Source: Planctomycetota bacterium (GTDB taxonomy: Bacteria; Planctomycetota; Phycisphaerae; UBA1845; PWPN01). From it: a stretch of 64,000 nucleotides of DNA. Made by a program: the position numbers and the translations under genes. The notes beneath the pieces were generated by a model. The model made no database searches, was not told where the DNA came from, and saw only the letters and a program-made list of their open reading frames with translations. The stretch is from contig JAKPHF010000064.1 in the NCBI GenBank assembly GCA_029550525.1, forward strand, positions 248,001 through 312,000, read 5' to 3'. Positions 53,634-60,528 of the stretch are shown piece after piece; within the stretch, counting starts at the first letter, position 1; each line of letters starts with the position of its first letter.

Positions 53634-54542
53634 TCAGTCGGTGCCCAGTTTGAGAAATTTGCGCCACGCGCGGTCTTGTTGATCCCACCAGTCGGCGCCG
53701 GCCGGCTGACTGGTAGGGGCCTCGCCGGCGTGGGCGAAGGGATCCGGCGTCTCTTCCAGCCACTTGTTCCAGGCGTTCGCATCGTATTGATGCGACTGGC
53801 CGGTGAGGGCGATGAGCGAGCGTTCGGCCGAGTCGGCGATCATGAAATCGGGATTCCGCAGCGAGCGGATGAGCGGGGCGAACACGCGGCGGTCGCGAAA
53901 CTCGCCCAACGCCTTCGTCGAGACGATGCGCACATTGCGGCTGGGGTCCGATCGCTGCAACTGGATGTATAGCTCGCACGCGGCGGACTCCTGCTCGGGC
54001 GACAGCAGCCGTTTCCGTTGCATTTCGTGCAAGGCCCGGGCTGCCTCCCACCGCACGTCGTCGTCGCCGGGCAGGGCCCGAGCTTCGGCGGGTTGAGACG
54101 CCGCCGGATTGGCGGTCAGGATGGCCAACAGGGGGGCGACCGGCCGGGCATCGTTGTAACGAGCCAGCGTACGGATGGCGATGCATCGCACCTGCGACAA
54201 GGGATCGGTTCGGGCCACCGCATCGAGCACGTGAAACGCGTCGTCGCTGGCCCAGTAGCTGCTTTCCGCGATTCGCACCACCGCCTCGCGTCGCAGATCG
54301 CCGTTGGTGGACTCCAGAGCGGTGCTGAAGTTCTCTTCCGGCGTGCGGTGCTGCCACTTTCGTTTGTCTGCCTCGGAGCAGCCGACGGCGAGGATGAGAA
54401 GGAAAGAAAAAGATGACGCGGTGACGCGGCGACACGGCGACGCGGAGAAAGGAGCGCGCGACGGCTGACCACTTCTGGCTGACAGCTGATAGCTGATAGC
54501 TGATAGCTCCTTTTCACTTCGCTGGATGCAGCGTGTGCTCAT
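53634..54542 (-). CDS. HEAT-repeat lipoprotein with a repeat-derived N-terminus
   Basis: The only ATG, at 54542, gives 302 aa and overlaps the end of murI by 29 nt. Residues 12-45 are encoded by the heptamer array 54477-54510 and the octamer array 54414-54445. A lipoprotein signal follows (SFSFLLILAVGCSEAD, Cys at about 55). The mature part consists of HEAT-like helices (DLRREAVVRIAESSYW, QVRCIAIRTLARYND, NVRIVSTKALGEFRDRRVFAPLIRSL, ADSAERSLIALTG). The signal peptide is thus embedded behind a low-complexity extension. The real start may be a non-ATG codon nearer the lipobox; none stands out. Confidence 0.65.
   Translation of the reverse strand: MSTRCIQRSEKELSAISYQLSARSGQPSRAPFSASPCRRVTASSFSFLLILAVGCSEADKRKWQHRTPEENFSTALESTNGDLRREAVVRIAESSYWASDDAFHVLDAVARTDPLSQVRCIAIRTLARYNDARPVAPLLAILTANPAASQPAEARALPGDDDVRWEAARALHEMQRKRLLSPEQESAACELYIQLQRSDPSRNVRIVSTKALGEFRDRRVFAPLIRSLRNPDFMIADSAERSLIALTGQSHQYDANAWNKWLEETPDPFAHAGEAPTSQPAGADWWDQQDRAWRKFLKLGTD
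54414..54445. repeat. TGACGCGG octamer array
   Basis: TGACGCGG x2, CGACACGG, CGACGCGG: four 8-bp units, reverse complement of the array inside the YfhO-like gene. Overlaps the N-terminal coding region of the HEAT lipoprotein. Confidence 0.75.
54477..54510. repeat. AGCTGAT heptamer array
   Basis: GGCTGAC, AGCTGAT x3, AGCTCC. Overlaps the 5' coding end of the HEAT lipoprotein and ends 4 bp before the murI stop. Confidence 0.75.
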
Positions 54543-55350
54543 GGAAGAATTGCTCCGGCGAGACCCAGGTCACCTCGCGAATGGGCTGGCCGAGAAAACG
54601 CCCGCCCACCTCGCGGAAGCGTTGGGGATTGTCGCTCACGTAGCAGTGCAGCTTACCGTGACCGGTTCGCGTGGTCAGGGCGTTCATCTCGGTCAGCAGC
54701 GTCCGGGCGGCGGCGGCCGTGGCGTCGGCGGAATCGACCACCGTCGCAGCGGGCATCAGGTCGGCGACGGCGGGGGCCACCAGCGGATAATGCGTGCATC
54801 CCAGCAGGATCACGGCCGGATCGAGTCGCTTGACCGTTTCGAGGTACTCGGCCAACAGCCGCCGCAGGATGTCGTCGTCCGACGAGCGACCCTCCTCGAT
54901 GAGCGAGACGAGGCTCGGGCATTGTCGCTGGATCACCGGGATGTTGGGATCGAGCGCGTGAATGGCCCGTGGGTAGGCCTCGGAGGCCACGGTTGCTTCC
55001 GTGGCGAGAACCGCGATGCCGCGGCCCGCACTGCGCTCCACAGCCGCGACCGCTCCCGGCTTCACCACGCCCAGGAGCGGAACGGGCATCCGGGGGATGA
55101 GGTCATCCAGGGCCAGGGCACTGGCCGTGTTGCACGCCACGATGATCAGCTTGGGGTTGAACCGCAGGAGGAAATCGCAGTTTTGGACCGCGAATTGCAG
55201 GACCGTCTTGGAGGTCTTGGTTCCGTAGGGGACCCGGGCGGTGTCGCCGAAGTAGACCAGCGTTTCGCCCGGCAGATGCTGTTGTAGTGATCGGACGACC
55301 GTCAGCCCGCCCAGCCCGGAATCGAAAACGGCAATCGGTTGGTCGCTCAT
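54514..55350 (-). CDS. murI: Glutamate racemase
   Basis: 278 aa. The two catalytic cysteines are Cys73 (VACNTAS) and Cys185 (LLGCTHYPL). The N-terminal FDSGLGGLTVVRSL with Asp10 and the conserved YFGDTARVPYG complete the site. It makes D-glutamate for the peptidoglycan stem, so the organism should build a peptidoglycan wall. The HEAT lipoprotein frame starts inside its 3' end on the same strand, suggesting coupling. Confidence 0.96.
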   Translation of the reverse strand: MSDQPIAVFDSGLGGLTVVRSLQQHLPGETLVYFGDTARVPYGTKTSKTVLQFAVQNCDFLLRFNPKLIIVACNTASALALDDLIPRMPVPLLGVVKPGAVAAVERSAGRGIAVLATEATVASEAYPRAIHALDPNIPVIQRQCPSLVSLIEEGRSSDDDILRRLLAEYLETVKRLDPAVILLGCTHYPLVAPAVADLMPAATVVDSADATAAAARTLLTEMNALTTRTGHGKLHCYVSDNPQRFREVGGRFLGQPIREVTWVSPEQFFHEHTLHPAK

Positions 55351-55633
55351 TTCGCTCTTCCCTGAGCACCGGCGGTGTGATGGATGAGCGCAGACCGGAG
55401 CCCTGCGCGGGAGCCCGTCCGCCGTCCGCCGGCCAGCTCCGTTCCCTGTGTGTTCATGGTATGGCGTTTGTCGCCGAGTTCAAGAGCGTTTCGGGACGAA
55501 TTTGCGGCAAAATCCCGCTGGCTTGAGTTTGCTCCAGCTCTGGGATAGATTGCCGAAACCCACCGCGCTCGCGGTGGACTGCCCCGACATGCGCCGGGGG
55601 TGGGCGAATGTTCCCAAGCACGGAGTGAGTGAC

Positions 55634-56884
55634 ATGGCAAATCCCAGCACGGTGGTGAGCAAGAATATCGGATCCATCCTCGATTCCGCATTGGACGCGG
55701 GTAAGGGCCTGCTCCGGCTGACCCCCAACTGGGTCCCGCGCAGCTTCCTGCACCCCGGGCGCCGCATCAAGCTGCATCCCGATGACTACTACGCTTATGG
55801 TGCCCACCGTGGCGGCATCGACGAGCGCTGGTTCGCCAGCACGACCGAGGCCGACAACGAAGGCCGCGTGCACGACGAAGGCTTGAGCTATATCAAGTTC
55901 GAGGGCAAGCGGTTCCTGCTCCGCGACGCCGTGGCCGAGGCGGGGGCCCGGCTGATCGGCAAGAAGATGTACGACGAGTACAAGCGGTGGCCGGTCTACT
56001 CCAAGTTCTTCGACAACATGGGGCCCATTCCGCACCACATGCACCAGATGCCTGAGCACGCCGCGAAGGTCGGTCAGGAAGGCAAGCCCGAGGCGTATTA
56101 CTTCCCGCCCCAGCTCAACAACGTGGACAATGCCTTCGCGTACACGTTCATGGGCCTCGAGCCCGGCACGACCAAGGACGACGTCCGGCGCTGCCTGGAA
56201 AACTGGGACAAGGGTGACAACGGCATCACCTATCTGTCGCGGGCCTACCGGCTCAAGCGGGGCACGGGCTGGCTCATCCCGGCCGGCGTCCTGCACGCGC
56301 CCGGCTCGCTCTGCACTTACGAGCCGCAGTGGGGCTCCGACGTCTTCGGCATGTTCCAGAACCTGGTCGAAGGTCGCTATGTGCCCTGGGATCTGCTGGT
56401 CAAGAACGTGCCCGCGGACAAGCACAAGGATCTGGACTACATCATCAGTATGCTCGACTGGGAGAAGAACGTCGATACGCACTTCGTCCAGAGCAACTTC
56501 CTCGAGCCTATCGTGGACAAGAACAACAGCGGTCCGGGCTATACCGACAAGTGGATCACCTACGGCAAGATCGACGGCAAGCAGTTGTTCAGTGCGAAGG
56601 AGCTCACGGTCGAGCCGGGCGTCAAGTGCACCATCAAGGATCCCGGAGCGAGCGGCTGGATCACCGTCCAGGGCAAGGGCACCGTCAACGGTCTGGCGAT
56701 CCAGACGCCGGTCTGCATCCGTTTCGGCGAGGAGCCCGATGACGAGCTGTTCATCACGTACGACGCGGCTCGGGCCGGCCTGACTATCGAGAATACCGGC
56801 AGCGAACCTCTGGTCAGCCTGCGGTACTTCGGTCCCGACACGCACGAAAGCGTGCCCAACGTCGGCGACGCCCGAAAGAACTAA
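55634..56884 (+). CDS. Cupin-fold protein (phosphomannose-isomerase-like)
   Basis: 416 aa from the ATG at 55634, eight bases after GGAG; the longer open frame upstream is not supported. The first cupin strand set carries GPIPHHMHQMPEHAAKVGQ, a His-rich metal-binding motif. The second conserved block is GTGWLIPAGVLHAPGSLCTY. A C-terminal domain (SAKELTVEPGVKCTIKDPG) forms another barrel. The order resembles type I phosphomannose isomerases, but the sequence is distinct; a sugar isomerase or lyase function is likely, the substrate unknown. A terminator follows the stop. Confidence 0.7.
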   Translation: MANPSTVVSKNIGSILDSALDAGKGLLRLTPNWVPRSFLHPGRRIKLHPDDYYAYGAHRGGIDERWFASTTEADNEGRVHDEGLSYIKFEGKRFLLRDAVAEAGARLIGKKMYDEYKRWPVYSKFFDNMGPIPHHMHQMPEHAAKVGQEGKPEAYYFPPQLNNVDNAFAYTFMGLEPGTTKDDVRRCLENWDKGDNGITYLSRAYRLKRGTGWLIPAGVLHAPGSLCTYEPQWGSDVFGMFQNLVEGRYVPWDLLVKNVPADKHKDLDYIISMLDWEKNVDTHFVQSNFLEPIVDKNNSGPGYTDKWITYGKIDGKQLFSAKELTVEPGVKCTIKDPGASGWITVQGKGTVNGLAIQTPVCIRFGEEPDDELFITYDAARAGLTIENTGSEPLVSLRYFGPDTHESVPNVGDARKN

Positions 56885-56898
56885 TCGCGAACGCAGCG

Positions 56899-56927
56899 AA
56901 CGGCGGGGCCCCGAGCCCCGCCGTTTT
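56899..56927 (+). terminator. Intrinsic terminator after the cupin gene
   Basis: An 11-bp perfect stem (AACGGCGGGGC / GCCCCGCCGTT) with loop CCCGA, closing into TTTT at 56924-56927. It starts 15 bp after the stop. The stem core belongs to the CGGCGGGG/CCCCGCCG repeat family, so a dispersed hairpin seems to serve here as a terminator. Confidence 0.65.
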
Positions 56928-56930
56928 GCT

Positions 56931-56980
56931 AATGACGAATGACGAAATCCGAATGTCGAATGAATGACGAATGACGAGAT
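56931..56980. repeat. Left AATGACG heptamer repeat of the four-helix-bundle element
   Basis: Units AATGACG x2, AAATCCG, AATGTCG, AATG, AATGACG x2. The 27 bp at 56936-56962 are an inverted match (25 of 27) to 57485-57511 on the other side of the pseudogene. Confidence 0.7.
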
Positions 56981-57030
56981 CTCAAAGTTGAATCGACGAC
57001 GAATAGCGGAATCCGAGTGGCGCGGATGAG

Positions 57031-57444
57031 ATGACAGATGAATTGCCGATGCATGATGGCTCTGCCGGGAAGAGTCGTCCCGATGAGGTGAAAAAGCGGT
57101 ACGACCTGGAAGAGCGCACGTCTCGCTTCGGCGAGGCGATCATCGGATTCGCTCGGCACGTGCTGATCGATGCGGCGACGGAACCGCTGGTCCGCCAGCT
57201 TGTTCGCGCCGGTACGAGCATCGGTGCGAATTATTGCGAGGCGGATGATGCTGGTTCGAAAAAAGAGTTTCAATATCGCATCAGCGTATGTAAGCGTGAG
57301 TCTCGCGAGAGCAAGTACTAACTCCGGATGATTGCGGCGGCGGTTCCCGCTCTCAAAGAGGAGGCCAGGCGGCACTGGATCAAAGCCAAGGAGTTGAATC
57401 TGATCTTCGGCAAGATTTGCAGGCACCGAGGTGCGAAAGGCTAA
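57031..57444 (+). pseudogene. Four-helix-bundle protein (23S rRNA IVS/S23 type), interrupted
   Basis: The frame reads YDLEERTSRFGEAIIGFARH, LVRQLVRAGTSIGANYCEADDA, KKEFQYRISVCKRESRESKY, the standard order of the four-helix-bundle (S23/IVS-encoded) family. A TAA at 57319-57321 then replaces the Trp codon expected in ESRYWL. The same frame continues as [34 protein letters not shown] and stops at 57442-57444. A 96-aa truncated product could still be made. The gene lies between inverted CATTCG heptamer repeats, not in an rRNA gene. Confidence 0.85.
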
Positions 57445-57484
57445 CCGTCGGCAGACAGATATTCGGCATTCGGATTTTGGGCTT

Positions 57485-57511
57485 CATTCGTCATTCGGAT
57501 TTCGACATTCG
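57485..57511. repeat. Right CATTCGN heptamer repeat of the four-helix-bundle element
   Basis: CATTCGT, CATTCGG, ATTTCGA, CATTCG. Inverted partner of 56936-56962. Lies 21 bp before the next gene. Confidence 0.7.
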
Positions 57512-57532
57512 AGATTCTCTGGGGAGCGTCTG

Positions 57533-58588
57533 ATGAGCGATAAGAATCCAAACAACTGGCCGAAGTTGCACAACGCCGCCTGGCCGGGGCTGGTCGGCAA
57601 GGGTCCGGACTCCGAGCCGCCGATCGATTTGGAGACGATGTTGAATTTGACCGCCGCTGCTGAGGTGGACGGCGTCAAGTTCGACGGCATCGACCTGTTT
57701 TTGTTCGATCCGCATATCAGCATCGATTCGAGCGATGACGATCTGAAGCGGCTGGCGGACCAGATCCGCTCGAAGGGCCTGGTGGTCGGGTCGGTGGTGG
57801 CGCCGGTCTGGCCCCCGACCGGCGGCGGGTCGGCCATGGGCGACGCGAGCGAACGCCAGCGGTTCTGCGAGCAAGTTCGCAAGGCCTGCCGGATCGCCCG
57901 GAAACTGCGCGAACTGGGCGTGCGGCCGTACGGTGTGGTGCGGATCGACTCGGCCTGCGGTGTGGACGCGTGGTACGCCGATCCGGCCGGCAACCAGAAA
58001 CGCATCGCCGAGACGTTCCGCCAAGCCTGCACGATCGCGGAGGACTTCGGCGAGAAGCTGGCCGCCGAAGGCGAAATCTGTTGGGGCGGCATGCACAGTT
58101 GCAAGCGGATGGTCGAGCTCTTGGAAATGGTCGATCGCCCGAACACGTTGGGCTTCCAGGCCGACATGGCGCACACGCTGCACTATCTCATCGGCACGAA
58201 CGCGCCCGAGGACCGAATCCTGCCGGAAGGCTTCCAGTGGGGCGACGAGGCCGTCTTCGCCGAAGCGTACAAGAAGATGACTGATGCCCTGCGGCCGTAC
58301 ACCATCGACTTCCACGTCGCGCAGAACGATGCGACGGTTAAAGGTAGCGGCTCGCACGACAAGACGGGCCGGCATTGTCTGGCTGACGATCCGAACGGCA
58401 AGCTCAACATCCCGCGCGAGGCCGGCTACTGGCTGCGCGACGCGTCGGGTCAGCTCACTCGCAAGATGCGTCACCTGTGCTGGGACGGCTGCATGTTCCC
58501 CAACGAGGTTATGTACAAGCCGCAGACCTGGAACAACATTTTGGCGGCCATGGTGGCGGTTCGTAATGCTCACGGATGGAGCGAGTGA
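57533..58588 (+). CDS. Xylose-isomerase-like TIM-barrel sugar isomerase/epimerase
   Basis: 351 aa from the ATG at 57533 with GGGGAG seven bases upstream; the earlier in-frame codons fall in the heptamer repeat. TIM-barrel strands with acidic and His ligands: [81 protein letters not shown]. The metal-binding Glu/Asp/His/Glu set is plausible but not exactly assigned. Family members isomerise or epimerise sugars and inositols. A perfect hairpin terminator follows 18 bp after the stop. Confidence 0.85.
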   Translation: MSDKNPNNWPKLHNAAWPGLVGKGPDSEPPIDLETMLNLTAAAEVDGVKFDGIDLFLFDPHISIDSSDDDLKRLADQIRSKGLVVGSVVAPVWPPTGGGSAMGDASERQRFCEQVRKACRIARKLRELGVRPYGVVRIDSACGVDAWYADPAGNQKRIAETFRQACTIAEDFGEKLAAEGEICWGGMHSCKRMVELLEMVDRPNTLGFQADMAHTLHYLIGTNAPEDRILPEGFQWGDEAVFAEAYKKMTDALRPYTIDFHVAQNDATVKGSGSHDKTGRHCLADDPNGKLNIPREAGYWLRDASGQLTRKMRHLCWDGCMFPNEVMYKPQTWNNILAAMVAVRNAHGWSE

Positions 58589-58606
58589 TCATCCGGGTCA
58601 CACGCT

Positions 58607-58662
58607 CCTGTCAAGCTGAGGGCGGCTTCGCCGCCCTCAGCTTGACAGGGGATAGATTTTTC
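58607..58662 (+). terminator. Perfect 20-bp hairpin terminator after the epimerase
   Basis: Arms at 58607-58626 and 58630-58649 are perfectly complementary over 20 bp (start CCTGTCAAGCTGAGGG) with the loop TTC. A run of T follows at 58657-58662. The stem is unusually long for an intrinsic terminator. Confidence 0.7.
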
Positions 58663-58700
58663 GGAGTCAGCGGTCCGTGGGTTCACGCCCACGGTACTAA

Positions 58701-58784
58701 CTTCGCGCCCCTTCGGGGCGGAGCCGCGCCGATCTCTGCTGTCTTCGCGCCCGTTGAGGGCGGAGCCACGTCGATCTCGTGCAC
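58701..58784. repeat. Tandem 42-bp direct repeat
   Basis: Two 42-bp units starting CTTCGCGCCC at 58701 and 58743. Each contains a CCCC/GGGG-type hairpin (CCCCTTCGGGG; CCCGTTGAGGG) and the shared GGCGGAGCC and CGATCTC. It lies in the 289-bp spacer between convergent genes, with a half copy of the CCCCGCCGCTCG repeat at about 58800. Confidence 0.65.
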
Positions 58785-58877
58785 GCCAAACGCGTACTGA
58801 ACCCCGCCGCTCGCACGCGCTGGGACCATTCGCGCGCGGGGATCCTCCTGCCACTCGCACACGCCACACCGTGAGGG

Positions 58878-60176
58878 TCATTTGAAGTAGGACGGGTAGA
58901 CACGGGGGTGCTGCTTGCGCCGCTGGTAGGCCCGGGCCAATTCGAGAAAGATTTCCAGGTCGTGCTCGACGTTGACGTTCGTGCCGTCGAAGTACGAGCT
59001 ACGGATGGGCAGGCCGCCGTGGTTGGCGCTGATGGCCGGATAGACGGCCTCGCAGATGATGCCGTTCATGCACGTGAACGGGCTGATGTCGATGACGCCG
59101 TCCACACCCTTGCTATGCATGAAGATGGTCTGGCCGGCGCTGAGCACCATTTCGCCGAGCGAGCCCTCGGCGGGCAGGTAGGGGCGGGCCAGCTCCAGCA
59201 CGTGAGCGATGTCGTGGGCTTCGTCGTAGCCGGCCAGGTCCTCGGCCAGCGGCGCCCGCAGCCCGTGCGAATAGCGCTTCTGGAACTTGGCCTTGAGCTT
59301 GAACTTCAAGTAGGGCAGGCTGAACCGGCCGTACTGTTGGGTGAGCTTGTTCCGCTGGTTCCAGTTGCTGTACCAGACCCACTCGGAAAACTCGGACATC
59401 CAGCACTCGCCGCCCAGCCGTTCGATGCATTGCAGCGTGCCGAGGTTGGCGAAGTCGTTCAGTCGGCAGAAGATCTCACCGACCACGCCGATAAGCGGAC
59501 GGCCCTTCACGTAGTTCGCGGGGATGGCCCGGAAGCGGTCGCGCATCTGCTCGACCAGCCCGACCAATTGCTTGTAACGCTGGCCGAACGACACCTCCTG
59601 CTGCGAGACGACGTCCGCGAACTCGTGCACGGTCGTGCGATAGGCTCGCTCGGTGTCGCCGGGCGTGATTTCGTAGGGGCGGGTCTTGTACAGGAACTTG
59701 GTCACCAGGTCGCCGCAGGTGACGGCCACCCACATGGTCCGCATGAGCTCGCCGGCGTGCTCGGCAAATCCGTCGTACGAGTTGCCGCTGGACGGCGAGA
59801 AGATGAGCACGTCGCCGTAGCCCAGGTTGCGCAGTTCCTGTTTGAGATACTCGACGTATTGACCGAATCGGCAGGGCCCGTGCGAAGTGGCCATGAAGAA
59901 GGCCGCCTTGGCAGGGTCGAACCCCGGCTGCCGACAAATCTTGAGAAAATCGCCCAGCGTGATCTTGTGGGGCAGGCACTCTTCGCCGCTGGCGTGCCTC
60001 CCGCCCAGCACGAGTGTCTCGTTATCGGAATCCGGGGTGATGGTTGCGTCGATGCCGATAGACCGGAAGGCCGCGGCAATGAGCCGGCCGCCGGCGTAGG
60101 CCATCTGAGGAACGTAGAGCGTGCGGCCGGCCAGACCGCCGCCATTCTTTCGTTTCGCTGTCAAACCCAGCCCCAT
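58878..60176 (-). CDS. HgdB/COG3581-like protein (2-hydroxyacyl-CoA dehydratase relative)
   Basis: 432 aa. The N-terminus TLYVPQMAYAGGRLIAAAF, the motif HASGEECLPHKITLGDFLK, TSHGPCRFGQYVEYLKQEL, and the late IDISPFTCMNGIICEAVYPA are those of the protein family found fused to or beside BcrA/HgdC-type ATPases in anaerobes (COG3580/3581, 2-hydroxyglutaryl-CoA dehydratase relatives). Conserved Cys in GEEC, GPC and FTCM suggest an iron-sulphur site. The ATPase activator is not in the window, so it stands alone here. The reaction is unknown. Confidence 0.75.
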   Translation of the reverse strand: MGLGLTAKRKNGGGLAGRTLYVPQMAYAGGRLIAAAFRSIGIDATITPDSDNETLVLGGRHASGEECLPHKITLGDFLKICRQPGFDPAKAAFFMATSHGPCRFGQYVEYLKQELRNLGYGDVLIFSPSSGNSYDGFAEHAGELMRTMWVAVTCGDLVTKFLYKTRPYEITPGDTERAYRTTVHEFADVVSQQEVSFGQRYKQLVGLVEQMRDRFRAIPANYVKGRPLIGVVGEIFCRLNDFANLGTLQCIERLGGECWMSEFSEWVWYSNWNQRNKLTQQYGRFSLPYLKFKLKAKFQKRYSHGLRAPLAEDLAGYDEAHDIAHVLELARPYLPAEGSLGEMVLSAGQTIFMHSKGVDGVIDISPFTCMNGIICEAVYPAISANHGGLPIRSSYFDGTNVNVEHDLEIFLELARAYQRRKQHPRVYPSYFK

Positions 60177-60528
60177 TTACAACTGCCCTGCTCGGGTGCG
60201 GCACGTGTCACGCCCGGCGGAATTGTAGTGCGGACGTTCCACCGCGAGTTCAGGCCGGCTCGAAGCCTGCACCACAAACCGCGGTGAGGATAACGCAAAT
60301 CGCCCGCCGGGTACAAGTCGGACGGCTGGACCGGTCAGCGGGGGTGGCCACCCCATTAACTAAATTGTTGCTTATCGCTCGCCGCAGGCCGGGCCCGATA
60401 AGATCCCGCGTCCGGAAAGGCTGCGCGGCCGAGATGATGATATCGGGCCCGTTCCATGTCGTGATCGCCGCCGGCCGGACAAAGGGTTTTTGCTCATCAA
60501 TAACTTACTCCTCAAGCTCATCGGTCCG
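60177..60528. other. Gene-free spacer before the large surface protein
   Basis: About 350 bp between divergent genes. It holds AGCCTGCACCACAA at about 60265, matching 12630, and a perfect 10-bp inverted repeat GGGCCCGATA (60391-60400) / TATCGGGCCC (60441-60450) with a 40-bp spacer, a possible operator or cruciform. No gene is supported. Confidence 0.4.

Larger units (their letters stand above)
56931..57512 (+). mobile_element. Candidate four-helix-bundle cassette bounded by inverted heptamer repeats
   Basis: Inverted 27-bp repeats (56936-56962 and 57485-57511, 25 of 27 matching) enclose the interrupted four-helix-bundle gene. The plan is the same as that of the GxxExxY unit at 25302-25780: one tiny gene, inverted tandem-type ends, no transposase. 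The repeat unit itself also stands alone at about 45624-45648. Mobility is inferred, not shown. Confidence 0.4.

Noticed and set aside
58908-60287. 459-aa + frame opposite the HgdB-like gene
   Set aside because: Shadow of a well-conserved gene; the composition is biased and no domain is recognised.
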